DNA from: Bacteroidales bacterium
GTDB taxonomy: Bacteria; Bacteroidota; Bacteroidia; Bacteroidales; NBLH01
Assembly (NCBI GenBank): GCA_016937695.1
Contig: JAFGWC010000008.1
Span: 1 to 64,000 of the forward strand
DNA length: 64,000 nucleotides
Reading direction: 5' to 3'
Below the pieces are notes generated by a model. It saw only the letters and a list, made by a program, of their open reading frames with translations. It did no database searches and had not been told where the DNA came from. Position 1 is the stretch's first letter. Every line of letters starts with the position of its first letter. A program made the translations under genes and the position numbers. Below, piece after piece: positions 18,046-28,021 of this stretch.

Positions 18046-18666
18046 ATGGAAGATATTTTAAATATATTCGTTAAATCAATATTTATTGATAATATGATAT
18101 TTGCCTATTTCTTGGGCATGTGTTCATATCTTGCTGTTTCAAAGACTGTTACTACTGCAACAGGATTAGGATTAGCTGTTATTTTTGTTCTTGGCATAAC
18201 AGTTCCGGTAAACTATTTAATTGAGAATTTTCTGCTTAAAAAAGGAGCTTTAGACTGGCTTTTAGGTTCAGCTGCTGCTGATATTGATTTAAGTTTTTTA
18301 AGCTTTATAATGTTTATTGCAGTTATTGCTTCGATGGTACAATTAGTTGAAATGGTTGTTGAAAAATTCGCACCTACCTTATATGCGGAATTAGGTATTT
18401 TCTTACCTCTTATAGCAGTTAACTGTGCTATTCTTGGAGGTGCGTTATTTATGCAAGAAAGAGAATATACTTCAATTGGCGAAGCAACTTCTTTTGCTCT
18501 TGGATCTGGTTTGGGTTGGTTTTTAGCAATTGTTGGTATTGCCGCAATTAGAGAAAAAATAAGATACTCAAATATTCCTGCACCATTAAGAGGCTTAGGT
18601 ATTACATTTATTGTTACAGGTTTAATGGGAATTGCTTTTATGAGCTTTATGGGAATTAAATTATAA
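18046..18666 (+). CDS. nqrE: Na+-translocating NADH:quinone reductase subunit E
   Basis: Six-helix membrane subunit, 206 residues, inverted-topology partner of NqrD. Cys26 (FLGMCSYLAVS) and Cys127 (AVNCAILGGALFMQ) are the expected cluster ligands. The family segments EYTSIGEATSFALGSGLGW and YSNIPAPLRGLGI are intact. Fifth gene of the nqr operon. Confidence 0.95.
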   Translation: MEDILNIFVKSIFIDNMIFAYFLGMCSYLAVSKTVTTATGLGLAVIFVLGITVPVNYLIENFLLKKGALDWLLGSAAADIDLSFLSFIMFIAVIASMVQLVEMVVEKFAPTLYAELGIFLPLIAVNCAILGGALFMQEREYTSIGEATSFALGSGLGWFLAIVGIAAIREKIRYSNIPAPLRGLGITFIVTGLMGIAFMSFMGIKL

Positions 18667-18684
18667 ACTTTTAATTAAGTAAAA

Positions 18685-19941
18685 ATGATATTATTAAGTT
18701 TAAATACAACGGTTATTGGGATTAGTATTGTGGTCTTTTTGGTTATTGTTTTGTTGCTAGTAGCTCTTCTTTTATACGCCAAAGCAAAACTTTTACCATC
18801 AGGAGAAGTGAAAATTAATATAAATAGCGAAACAGATTTAGTAGTTTCACCCGGAAACACACTACTTTCAACTTTAAGTAATAGTAAAATTTTACTCCCA
18901 TCAGCTTGTGGAGGAGGTGGTACTTGCGGTATGTGTAAATGTCAGGTTATTGAGGGCGCAGGTGACATTCTTCCAACGGAGAAGCCTTTTTTTTCTAGAA
19001 AGGAACAACAAAACAATTATCGCTTAGCATGTCAGGTTAAAGTTAAGCAAGATATGAAAATAGAAATACCTCACGAAGTGATGGGTATTAAAAAATGGGA
19101 ATGTGAAGTTGTTTCTAATCATAATGTTGCAACTTTTATTAAAGAATTTGTAGTTCGACTTCCTGAAGGAGAAACACTTGATTTCAGAAGTGGCGGATAT
19201 ATCCAAATTGATGTTCCTAAAATAGATGTCTCATTTAAAGATATGGACATCGAAAAAGAATATAACGAAGATTGGGATAAATTTAATATGTGGGATTTGA
19301 AAATGAAAAATCCTGAACCAACTTATCGAGCATATTCAATGGCAAATTATCCTGCCGAAGGTAATATTGTAATGCTAAATATAAGAATTGCTACACCGCC
19401 GTGGGATAGAACTAAAGATGCTTTTATGAATATTAATCCTGGAATTTGTTCTTCGTATATCTTTTCAAGAAAAGCTGGAGACAAAGTTATGGTTTCCGGA
19501 CCTTATGGCGAATTTTTTATAAAAGATACAAAAAGAGAAATGATGTTTATTGGTGGTGGTGCAGGAATGGCTCCAATGCGTTCACATATTTTCGATCAGT
19601 TTAAAACACAAGGAACAGACAGAAAAGCAACATTTTGGTATGGAGCTCGTTCAAAAAGAGAAATTTTCTATGAAGATGAATTTATAGAATTAGAAAAAAA
19701 ACACAATAATTTTTCTTTCAATATTGCATTATCAGAGCCTATGAAAGAAGATAATTGGACCGGTTACGTTGGGTTTATTCATCAAGTTATTTATGATGAA
19801 TATTTGAAAAACCACGAGGAACCGGAAGATATTGAGTTTTACCTTTGTGGCCCACCAATGATGAATGATGCAGTTCAGAAAATGCTTTATGATTTAGGTG
19901 TTCCTGAAGAAATGATTGCTTTTGATGATTTTGGATCATAA
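18685..19941 (+). CDS. nqrF: Na+-translocating NADH:quinone reductase subunit F
   Basis: NADH-oxidising subunit, 418 residues. One N-terminal membrane helix (about 10-31), then a ferredoxin-like [2Fe-2S] domain with Cys75, Cys81, Cys84 and Cys116. It ends in a ferredoxin-NADP reductase-like module with the FAD motif RAYSMANYP, the nucleotide loop GGGAGMAPMRSH and the terminal YLCGPPMMNDA. It passes electrons from NADH through FAD and 2Fe-2S to the membrane flavins. Last gene of the operon; a strong terminator begins 37 bases after the stop. Confidence 0.96.
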   Translation: MILLSLNTTVIGISIVVFLVIVLLLVALLLYAKAKLLPSGEVKININSETDLVVSPGNTLLSTLSNSKILLPSACGGGGTCGMCKCQVIEGAGDILPTEKPFFSRKEQQNNYRLACQVKVKQDMKIEIPHEVMGIKKWECEVVSNHNVATFIKEFVVRLPEGETLDFRSGGYIQIDVPKIDVSFKDMDIEKEYNEDWDKFNMWDLKMKNPEPTYRAYSMANYPAEGNIVMLNIRIATPPWDRTKDAFMNINPGICSSYIFSRKAGDKVMVSGPYGEFFIKDTKREMMFIGGGAGMAPMRSHIFDQFKTQGTDRKATFWYGARSKREIFYEDEFIELEKKHNNFSFNIALSEPMKEDNWTGYVGFIHQVIYDEYLKNHEEPEDIEFYLCGPPMMNDAVQKMLYDLGVPEEMIAFDDFGS

Positions 19942-19977
19942 TTTTATTATATAAAATTGAATATTTATTATAATTTT

Positions 19978-20007
19978 AGCCACAACAAAATGTTGTGGCT
20001 TTTTTTA
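19978..20007 (+). terminator. Terminator of the nqr operon
   Basis: AGCCACAACA and TGTTGTGGCT form a perfect 10-bp stem with a three-A loop, followed by seven T. Confidence 0.9.
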
Positions 20008-20009
20008 TT

Positions 20010-20017
20010 TAAATTTG
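20010..20017 (+). promoter_or_regulatory. Putative apbE promoter -7 element (TAAATTTG)
   Basis: Exact TAnnTTTG match directly after the nqr terminator and 40 bases before the apbE start, suggesting that apbE has its own promoter. Confidence 0.45.
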
Positions 20018-20057
20018 CGATTACCCAAATAAAATGTAAAACTTAAATAATCTAATA

Positions 20058-21047
20058 ATGAAAAAAAATCTTGGTTTAATAGTTGGTATTTTAATACTTT
20101 TAGCATCATGTGGAAATAAATATAAAAAAATTGAAGGCTTCACGCAAGGAACAACATATCACATTACATACAATAGCAGTAAAGATTATTCAAAAGAAAT
20201 AGATTCATTGTTATTTCACTTTGACTCTTCACTTTCTACATATAAGGAAAACTCTATTATTTCGCGAGTAAATAAAAATGATTCAACTGTTGTTATAGAT
20301 GATTTATTCGAGAAATTTTTCACAACCTCATATGAAATATATCTGCAAACTTATGGTTATTTTGATGTAACTGTTGGGCCATTGGTAAATGCATGGGGCT
20401 TTGGATTTACAGAAAAAGCTGATGTAGACAAGAAGCTTATAGACAGTCTTTTACAGTATGTTGGAATGGAGAAAATTTATATAAGCGGACAAACAGTTGT
20501 TAAAGGAAATGAAAACATAATACTTGATGGAAATGCAATAGCACAAGGTCAATCTGTTGATTATGTTTCTGATTTTTTTGATGAAAAAGAGATAGATAAT
20601 TATTTGGTTGAAATTGGCGGCGAGCTAAAAGCAAAAGGTTTAAATCCTGATAAAGAATTATGGAAAGTAGGCATTGATAAGCCAATAGAAAACTCTGATG
20701 AAACAAACAGAGAACTTCAGATAGTTTTAAAATTAGATAATAAATCATTGGCAACATCAGGAAATTACAGGAAATTTTACGAGAAAGAAGGAATGAAATA
20801 TTCTCATACAATAAATCCTAAAACAGGATTTCCTGTTCAGCACCATTTATTAAGCGCAACAATTGTTGCCGATGATTGTATTAAAGCTGATGCTTATGCA
20901 ACTTCATGTATGGTTATGGGATACGTTAAAGCTAAAAATTTAATTGAAAACTTAAATGAAATAGAAGGTTACTTAATTTATACTGATGAAAAAGGAGAAT
21001 ATAAAGTTTTTGCAAGTGAAGGTTTGAAGAAAATGATTGTTGAATAG
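20058..21047 (+). CDS. apbE: FAD:protein FMN transferase lipoprotein ApbE
   Basis: Periplasmic lipoprotein (lipobox LLASC, Cys18), 329 residues, that transfers FMN from FAD to threonine of target proteins. Family features: GFTQGTTYHITY near 27-38, LSTYKENSIISRVN, FDVTVGPLVNAWGFG, the DGNAIAQGQSVDYV segment and SHTINPKTGFPV, then the metal-binding region ADDCIKADAYATSCMVMG. In this position its obvious substrates are NqrB Thr218 and NqrC Thr212. It is separated from nqrF by a terminator and its own promoter match. Confidence 0.95.
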   Translation: MKKNLGLIVGILILLASCGNKYKKIEGFTQGTTYHITYNSSKDYSKEIDSLLFHFDSSLSTYKENSIISRVNKNDSTVVIDDLFEKFFTTSYEIYLQTYGYFDVTVGPLVNAWGFGFTEKADVDKKLIDSLLQYVGMEKIYISGQTVVKGNENIILDGNAIAQGQSVDYVSDFFDEKEIDNYLVEIGGELKAKGLNPDKELWKVGIDKPIENSDETNRELQIVLKLDNKSLATSGNYRKFYEKEGMKYSHTINPKTGFPVQHHLLSATIVADDCIKADAYATSCMVMGYVKAKNLIENLNEIEGYLIYTDEKGEYKVFASEGLKKMIVE

Positions 21048-21124
21048 AAAATAATTATCAATTTACAATTTACAAGCTACAACTTAACCTGCAAATATCA
21101 AACATTAACAATTAAAAAAACATT

Positions 21125-23572
21125 ATGAAAAACAAAACTGATGTATTAAGACTAATAATTTTAATTGCTTTATTGTTTAATGCAATTTTGCCGATAATTG
21201 CACAAGAGAATTTAAAATACCAAAAACCACCAAAAGAAATATTAGAATTGGTTGATGTTCCAAGAGCGCCATCAGTTTTAATAGACAATAACGGAAAAGA
21301 AATGGTTTTGCTTTATCGCGATAGCTATAAAACAATAGCCGAATTATCTGAGCAGGAATTACGCTTGGGCGGATTAAGAATAAACCCTAAAACAAATATT
21401 GGAAGCCGAACTATATATTATAATAATATTAAAGTTAAAAATGTAAACGATAAAGATGTAACTCAAGTTTTAAACCTACCGGAAAATGCAAGGATGTCTA
21501 ACTTTAAATGGTCGCCTAATCAAACTAAAATTGCATTTGCTAACACAGTTTCAACTGGCGTTGAATTATGGATTCTTGATATAGTAAATGCTAAAACCTA
21601 TAAAATTACAGATGCAACAATAAATGCAAATATGGATGAGCCAATTAGTTGGTTTAAAGATGGTAACTCATTATTAGTTATGTTTTTATCTGAGAATAAA
21701 AAAGAATTAATTAATACAAGTGAAGCTATTCCCGAAGGTCCAACAGTAACAATAAGTACAGGCTCAAAAGCACAAAACAGAACATATCAAGATTTATTGA
21801 AAAACAGAGCCGATGAGTTTAATTTTGAACAGCTATCACTTTCTGAGCTTTATAAAGTAACATTAAACGGAGAAAAAACTAAGTGGAAAGAAGAAGCAAT
21901 GTATAGTTCGGTTTCATTTTCGCCTGGTGGAAATTATGTTTTAGTAAGTTCAATTCACAAACCTTTTTCATATATAGTTCCGTTTTATAGATTCCCGGAA
22001 ACAACAAATATTTATAAAAGTAATGGCGATTTTGTTAAAACTATTAATGAAGTTCCATTAACCGAAGTTTTACCAAAAGGGTTTATGGCAGTTCGAAAAG
22101 GAAAAAGAAATTTGAATTGGCGAAATGACAAACCATCAACTTTAGTTTGGGTTGAAGCATTAGACGAAGGAGATCCTGAAAAGGAAGTAGAGTTTAGAGA
22201 TGAAATATTTGAATTGGAAGCTCCTTTTACAGGAGAAGTAAAATCATTAATAAAAACCATTAACCGATTTTATAATATTGAATGGGGAAATGAAAACATT
22301 GCAATAGCTCATGATTATTGGTGGAATACAAGAAATACAAAATCATATGTTTTTAATCCATCTAATTCAAATCAAAAGCCTTTAATTATTTTTGACAGAA
22401 ATTATCAGGATAAATATAGTGAACCTGGTAATTTTGTTACTAAAAGGAATAATTTTGGAGAATATGTGCTTGATATTGAGAATGATGACGCTTTTTTATT
22501 AGGAGATGGATATACAAAAGAAGGACAATTCCCATTTATAGGCAAAATAAATTTAAATACAAAACAGACAAAAAGATTATATCAATCTGAATATAAAAAT
22601 AAAATTGAAAATTTATATTCGGCTATTGATATGAAAAAAGGAGATATTTTAGTTAGAATTGAAGCACCAACCGAATATCCGAATTATTATATCAGAAATA
22701 TAAACAAGAAAAACTCTTTGCAGCAAATAACATATTTTGAAAATCCTTTTAAAAGTATTCAGAATGTGCATAAAGAAGTTATAAAATATAAACGTGATGA
22801 TGGATTAGAGCTTTCAGGAACACTTTATTTACCTGTTGGATATGATTTGACAAAAAAAGGAAAAATGCCGATGTTGCTTTGGGCTTATCCAACAGAGTTT
22901 AAAGATAAAAACAGCGCATCTCAAAGCACATCAAACCCAAACGAGTTTACTTATCCTTATTACGGTAGTTTAATATATTGGATTACAAGAGGTTATGTTG
23001 TTTTAGATGATGCTTCTTTTCCAATAGTGGGCGAAGGCGATGAAGAACCAAACGATTCTTTTAGAAAACAATTAGTAGCAAATGCAAAAGCCGCAATTGA
23101 TGCAGTTGATTCGCTTGGTTATATTGATAGAAAAAGAGTTGCTTGTGGCGGACATTCTTATGGTGCATTTATGGTTGCAAATTTACTTTCTCATTCTGAT
23201 TTGTTTGCAGCAGGAGTTGCCAGAAGTGGCGCTTATAACAGAACTTTAACACCATTTGGCTTTCAAAGCGAAGAAAGAAATTATTGGGAAGCGCCGGAAA
23301 TTTATAATACAATGTCGCCATTTATGCATGCCGATAAAATGAAAACGCCATTGCTGTTAATTCACGGCGAAGCAGATAATAATTCCGGAACATATCCGCT
23401 GCAAAGTGAAAGATACTTTAATGCCTTAAAAGGTTTAGGCTCCACTGTTCGATTGGTTATTTTGCCAAAAGAAAGTCATGGATACAGTGCAAAAGAATCT
23501 ATTTTGCATTTGCTTTGGGAGCAAGATCAATGGTTTGAAAAGTATGTTAAAAACAGAGATGATGTAAAATAA
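21125..23572 (+). CDS. Secreted S9D-type serine peptidase (glutamyl endopeptidase-like)
   Basis: Exported prolyl-oligopeptidase-superfamily peptidase, 815 residues. Signal peptide about 1-26 (ends IIAQ), then a beta-propeller to about residue 540, then the alpha/beta-hydrolase domain. Catalytic Ser678 is in GGHSYGAFM, Asp751 in HGEADNNSGT, His785 in ESHGYSA. The sequence around the triad (ARSGAYNRTLTPFGFQ, ALKGLGSTVRLV) is characteristic of the S9D group, whose plant chloroplast member cleaves after Glu. Probably a periplasmic peptide scavenger. It stands alone and ends in a strong hairpin terminator. Confidence 0.9.
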   Translation: MKNKTDVLRLIILIALLFNAILPIIAQENLKYQKPPKEILELVDVPRAPSVLIDNNGKEMVLLYRDSYKTIAELSEQELRLGGLRINPKTNIGSRTIYYNNIKVKNVNDKDVTQVLNLPENARMSNFKWSPNQTKIAFANTVSTGVELWILDIVNAKTYKITDATINANMDEPISWFKDGNSLLVMFLSENKKELINTSEAIPEGPTVTISTGSKAQNRTYQDLLKNRADEFNFEQLSLSELYKVTLNGEKTKWKEEAMYSSVSFSPGGNYVLVSSIHKPFSYIVPFYRFPETTNIYKSNGDFVKTINEVPLTEVLPKGFMAVRKGKRNLNWRNDKPSTLVWVEALDEGDPEKEVEFRDEIFELEAPFTGEVKSLIKTINRFYNIEWGNENIAIAHDYWWNTRNTKSYVFNPSNSNQKPLIIFDRNYQDKYSEPGNFVTKRNNFGEYVLDIENDDAFLLGDGYTKEGQFPFIGKINLNTKQTKRLYQSEYKNKIENLYSAIDMKKGDILVRIEAPTEYPNYYIRNINKKNSLQQITYFENPFKSIQNVHKEVIKYKRDDGLELSGTLYLPVGYDLTKKGKMPMLLWAYPTEFKDKNSASQSTSNPNEFTYPYYGSLIYWITRGYVVLDDASFPIVGEGDEEPNDSFRKQLVANAKAAIDAVDSLGYIDRKRVACGGHSYGAFMVANLLSHSDLFAAGVARSGAYNRTLTPFGFQSEERNYWEAPEIYNTMSPFMHADKMKTPLLLIHGEADNNSGTYPLQSERYFNALKGLGSTVRLVILPKESHGYSAKESILHLLWEQDQWFEKYVKNRDDVK

Positions 23573-23623
23573 TAATTTGTTAAAAATTGTTTCGCGAATT
23601 AATAATTCCAGACAACTTTAATT

Positions 23624-23672
23624 AAACAGAGCTAATGCTTTTTAGTAAAAGTAAAAAGGCTCTGTTTTTTTA
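23624..23672 (+). terminator. Terminator after the S9D peptidase
   Basis: AAACAGAGC pairs with GCTCTGTTT, with a nested CTTTTTA/TAAAAAG stem, followed by a T run. Confidence 0.8.
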
Positions 23673-23846
23673 TTTGTGCCACGTTTATTTTCTTATTTTT
23701 TAGTTTAGAAAAAAAACTCAGTTCCTTTTTTTATGATTAGGATTGTGCTAAAATAAGGTGTGTAAGCATATTAATTTAAGAGCCTTGTTATTAATTAATA
23801 TTTTTATTATCTTTCATCAAATAATCTAAAACTAAATTTGATTAAA

Positions 23847-25177
23847 ATGAAAGAACTAATCCGTTTTTTTACACCAAATACAGAAATGAGTTTATTTGAC
23901 GAGCAAAAAACTCGAGCTTTTATTTTTTTAAGTTTATCTGGTATAGCAATAGTTATATTTCTTATAATCAGAGTTGTAAGCAGTCAAGATGAAAATTATA
24001 TAGTTTCATTAATTTCTGCAATAGCACTTGGTGTTTTTGTTTTAATTAACCTATTTATATTAAAAGTTTATGGCATAAAAATAGCTGGAAATATTCTTTC
24101 CTTGGGCTTAGTTATTTTATTATTAATTGCACTAAGTATTTTAAGCGATAAAGTACCTGCAATATATAAATTTGTTCAAGGTTTTTATACAATATTAGCT
24201 TTGCTAAGTGTGGGCGTGTTATTTGCGTCCAGATACATATTAATAATTAATGCGATTTTAATATTAATTACAACCACAAGAGTACTTTTTTTTTCATTAG
24301 AACAAAGTCCGGAACAAGCATCGCTTTTAAGAGCTGCATATACAAATCATACTATATCATTGGTTATAATATCAATGATGTTGTATTTTGCAATACAATT
24401 TGCTAAAAATGCAATTGATGCAGCAATGCAAGATGCATCAATTAAAGAAGCGCAAAATAAAAAGTTAAATTCCATATCTAGGCAAATAAAAAATTCAGCA
24501 GCGAATTTAAATCAAATGTCAAGTCAGATAAGTTTATCAGCAAATTCTTTAAGTTCAAACTCAAGCGAACAAGCTGCTAATGTTGAAGAAATTTCTGCTG
24601 CGATTGAGCAGGTTGTAAGTTCTATAATTCAGAATGCTGAAAACACGTCAAGTACGTCAAAATATGTTGAAAAATCATTCGAATTTATAAAAAAAGCGAT
24701 CAGGTGATTTTAAATTCAATGACGGCAATTCATAATATTGATTCAAAAATTGGAATTATTCAAGAAATAGCAAGCAAAACAAATTTATTAGCTTTAAATG
24801 CAGCGATTGAAGCAGCAAGAGCCGGTCTTGCCGGACGTGGATTTTCTGTTGTTGCTGCTGAAGTTAAAAAACTTGCAGATAACAGCAGCGAAGGAGCAAA
24901 AGAAATTATAAATTCGGTTATAACAGCACTCGAATATTCTGATAAAGCAGGTAAATATCAGGAAACTATTTCTATGGATATGAAAAATATAAATGATATA
25001 ATAAAAGAAATATTTAATTCAACAGAAGAGCAAAGAATTAGTGTTGAGCAGATAAATCATTCAATATCTCAAATTAATGAAGGTGCGCAAGAAAATGCCG
25101 TAATTGCTGAACAATTAGTTGCTTCTGTAGAAAAATTGGTAGAAGATGCTTCAAAATTAAATTCAGTGATTTTATAA
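23847..25177 (+). CDS. Membrane chemoreceptor-like protein (MCP signalling domain), split by a -1 frameshift
   Basis: Methyl-accepting chemotaxis-type transducer. Six predicted membrane helices fill about residues 28-190, then a coiled coil leads to the MCP domain. The frame closes at 24705-24707; the conserved hairpin tip ([20 protein letters not shown]) continues in the -1 frame to 25177. An A7 run at 24689-24695 is phased as A AAA AAA, an ideal -1 slippery heptamer; a slip there joins FIKK to SDQVILNSM without loss. So this is one gene with an assembly error, a mutated gene, or a programmed frameshift. Start is the ATG at 23847; TTG at 23838 is less likely. The next gene has the same sensor with a kinase output. 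Confidence 0.8.
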
Positions 25178-25193
25178 TTGACTTTTATATAAA

Positions 25194-27038
25194 ATGAAGA
25201 TAGATATTATTAAATATTTTTTGCCTGTTGAAAATGTTGGTTTGTTTGATAAACAAAAGACAAAAGCATATATTTATATTTGTTTTATAGGAGTTTTACT
25301 TTTGTTATTAGCTGTTATTAAAAACTTAATATCTAAAGATGAAAATAGTTTTATTACATTCATATCTACATTAATACTAATAATATACGTAATAGTCAGC
25401 CTTTTTTTATTGAAAAAATATGGTATTAAAAAAGCTGGAAACTATATGTCTTTTGGCTTAATAGTATTACTTGCAATACCAATGAATATTTTGACCGACG
25501 AAATCCCAACAATGTATAAATATTTTCAAAGCTTTTATAGTGTTTTAGGTATATATACTCTAGGTGTTTTGTTAGCGTCAAGAAAAGTTTTATTAATCAA
25601 TACAATAATTGTATTAATTTCAACAACAAGAGTATGGCGATTTGCAATCTACCAAACGCCTGAATTTGAAGATATGCTTACTGCCGGATATGTTCATAAT
25701 ACCTTGACGCTTTTTGCACTTGCAACAATAGTGTATTTTACAATGAAGTTTGCTGAAAATGCTATAAATACTGCAAATGAAAATGCAAGGGAAAAAGAGT
25801 TGAAAAATAATGAGTTGTTGGCAAGTGAAGAAGAAATAAGAGCAAGCTTAGAAGAATTAAGATCAACAACTGATGCTTTAGAAGAAAGTTATACTGAACT
25901 TGAACGTTCGAAAGAAAAAGCAGATGAAAGTAATAGGCTAAAATCAATATTTTTAACAAATATTTCACACGAAATAAGAACGCCTCTTAATGGAATTATT
26001 GGCTTTTCTGATTTGTTAAATAACGAAGAAACTATTTCTGCAGATGCTAAATTTTATACAGATGTAATTATTAAAAGTAGTGAAAAATTGCTTAAAATTG
26101 TTGATAATGTATTAGAAGTTTCTCAAATTGAAGCACGAAATATTAATGTGTATAATAACAATTTAAACATAAACAGTTTATTAGATAAGATTATTAATGA
26201 AAATAAAGAATTGGCAATAAAAAAGGGAATAATATTGTCTTATGAAAATTTAATCGATTTGAATGACAGTTACATATGTACAGATTACGATAAATTATTT
26301 AAAATTATAAATAACTTAACAGATAATGCAATTAAATTTTCAAAAGCAGGACGTGTTCAAATTATTTCAAAACTTATTGGTGATAAAATTGAATTCTGTG
26401 TTGAAGATAATGGCGTTGGAATAAATTACAATAATTCTTTAAATATATTTGATAAATTTGTTCAGGAGGATGAGTCTATTTCCTCAAATTTTGGCGGATT
26501 AGGCTTAGGATTAACAATTGCAAAACACTATGCAGAATTGCTTGGTGGCGAAATTTTTTCAAAAAAGAGAGACGAAAGAGGTACAGCTTTCTTTTTTAAT
26601 ATAAAACATGTAAAAGTTCCACAAAGTGAATTAATACAAGAAAATTTTCTTGAATCAATTAATATGCAAAACAATAAAAAAATACTTATTGTTGATGATG
26701 AGTTAGTTAATCGGTTAGTTATAAAAAAATTAATTTCAAAAATGGATTTTAAATGCCAATTTTTTGAAGCTGAAAATGGAATTGAAGCAATTAAATTATT
26801 TGAAAAAAACAATGACATAAAGCTTATTTTAATGGATATAAAAATGCCAAATATGAATGGATATGAAGCTACTGAAAAAATAAAATCAATTTCATTAAAA
26901 ACTAATGTAGTAATGCAATCGGCTTATATTCAGGATAATGATAAAGAAAAAGCTTTTTTAGCCGGATGCAGTGATTTTATAAGCAAACCGATAAGAAAAT
27001 CAGATTTAGAAAATATTTTAAGGAAATATTTAATTTGA
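25194..27038 (+). CDS. Hybrid sensor histidine kinase with six-TM sensor
   Basis: Inner-membrane hybrid kinase, 614 residues. Six predicted helices at about 25-188 match the preceding MCP gene nearly position for position (FDKQKTKAYIYI, YGIKKAGNYMSFGLIVL, GVLLASRKVLLINTI). A coiled coil (200-245) leads to the HisKA domain with His259 in ISHEIRTPLNG, then the HATPase (N box NLTDNAIKF, DNGVGIN, GGLGLGLTIA), and a C-terminal receiver with Asp548 in LILMDIKMP. It starts 16 bases after the MCP gene, so the two are one operon. The signal is unknown; no DNA-binding output domain is fused. Confidence 0.9.
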   Translation: MKIDIIKYFLPVENVGLFDKQKTKAYIYICFIGVLLLLLAVIKNLISKDENSFITFISTLILIIYVIVSLFLLKKYGIKKAGNYMSFGLIVLLAIPMNILTDEIPTMYKYFQSFYSVLGIYTLGVLLASRKVLLINTIIVLISTTRVWRFAIYQTPEFEDMLTAGYVHNTLTLFALATIVYFTMKFAENAINTANENAREKELKNNELLASEEEIRASLEELRSTTDALEESYTELERSKEKADESNRLKSIFLTNISHEIRTPLNGIIGFSDLLNNEETISADAKFYTDVIIKSSEKLLKIVDNVLEVSQIEARNINVYNNNLNINSLLDKIINENKELAIKKGIILSYENLIDLNDSYICTDYDKLFKIINNLTDNAIKFSKAGRVQIISKLIGDKIEFCVEDNGVGINYNNSLNIFDKFVQEDESISSNFGGLGLGLTIAKHYAELLGGEIFSKKRDERGTAFFFNIKHVKVPQSELIQENFLESINMQNNKKILIVDDELVNRLVIKKLISKMDFKCQFFEAENGIEAIKLFEKNNDIKLILMDIKMPNMNGYEATEKIKSISLKTNVVMQSAYIQDNDKEKAFLAGCSDFISKPIRKSDLENILRKYLI

Positions 27039-27040
27039 AA

Positions 27041-27949
27041 ATGGGCAAAAGTATAGTAAATATTAGTTTTATATTAATAATTGTATTTTCAAACTCCTGC
27101 AAACAAGAAAATGGCAAATTTGAGAGTAAAAACGACTTTAAATTTGTTTTTATTACTGATATTCACCTTCAAAATGAATTAAATGCAACCGATGGATTTA
27201 TAAAAGCAATAGATTCTATAAATAAAATAAATCCTGATTTCGTAATAACTGGCGGCGATTTAGTTATGGATGTTGCAAATCAAACATTTGAACGTTCCGA
27301 TAGTTTGTTTAATCTATATTCTACTATTTCTAAGAAAATTAAAATGCCTATTTTCAATACAATTGGTAATCATGATGTTTTTGGATATTATAAAGAATGT
27401 GGAATTAAAAAAAATCATCCTGAGTTTGGTAAAAAAATGTTTGAACACAGAATTGGAAAAACATATTACAGATTTCAACATAAAAACTGGCAGTTTTTTA
27501 TTTTAGATGCAATTGAAATTACTGATAGTTTTAATTATGCCGGAAAAATTGATTCTGTACAAGTTTTATGGCTGAAAAATCAATTGGATTCTATTGATGA
27601 AAACTCGCCAATAGTAATTGTAACACATATGCCATTTATTACAACTTTTTTACAAGTGATTGATAATCCGATGCTTGCGAATAATGAAACTCTGGTAGTG
27701 CAAAATTCAAAGCAAGTTTTAGAACTTTTTAAAAATCATAATTTAAAATTAGTTTTACAAGGGCATACTCATTTTTTTGAAGATATTTTTGTAAATAATA
27801 TTAGATTTATAACAAGCGGAGCTATTTGTGGAAAATGGTGGAAAGGCAGTAATTTTGGAACAGAAGAAGGATTTATCCTGTTTGATTTTTCCGATAATAG
27901 TTTTACTTATAATTATATAGATTATGGTTGGAAAACCGAATTGCAATAA
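27041..27949 (+). CDS. Calcineurin-like metallophosphoesterase, probable lipoprotein
   Basis: Dinuclear-metal phosphoesterase of 302 residues from the ATG at 27041, two bases after the kinase stop (a TTG at 27035 overlaps it). Residues 1-20 end in SNSC, a plausible lipobox. All family motifs are visible: DIH (FITDIHLQ), GGD (VITGGDLVMD), GNHD (TIGNHDVFG), a His in IVTHMPF, and GHTH (VLQGHTHFF). It should act in the periplasm or at the cell surface; substrate unknown. Tight spacing suggests co-transcription with the two receptors. Confidence 0.85.
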   Translation: MGKSIVNISFILIIVFSNSCKQENGKFESKNDFKFVFITDIHLQNELNATDGFIKAIDSINKINPDFVITGGDLVMDVANQTFERSDSLFNLYSTISKKIKMPIFNTIGNHDVFGYYKECGIKKNHPEFGKKMFEHRIGKTYYRFQHKNWQFFILDAIEITDSFNYAGKIDSVQVLWLKNQLDSIDENSPIVIVTHMPFITTFLQVIDNPMLANNETLVVQNSKQVLELFKNHNLKLVLQGHTHFFEDIFVNNIRFITSGAICGKWWKGSNFGTEEGFILFDFSDNSFTYNYIDYGWKTELQ

Positions 27950-27988
27950 GTTCTGAATTTTTAATTTTACTTATATTTTTTTATTGCG

Positions 27989-27996
27989 TAACTTTG
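27989..27996 (+). promoter_or_regulatory. Putative -7 element (TAACTTTG)
   Basis: Exact TAnnTTTG match 26 bases before the start at 28022. Confidence 0.4.
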
Positions 27997-28021
27997 AAAT
28001 TATTAATTAAAATTTTATATC

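Noticed and set aside
24704-25177. Stand-alone gene starting at GTG for the MCP tip
   Set aside because: The GTG is inside the conserved MCP helix and the upstream codons in this frame (SDQ) continue the domain, so it is a frameshift product of the preceding gene.
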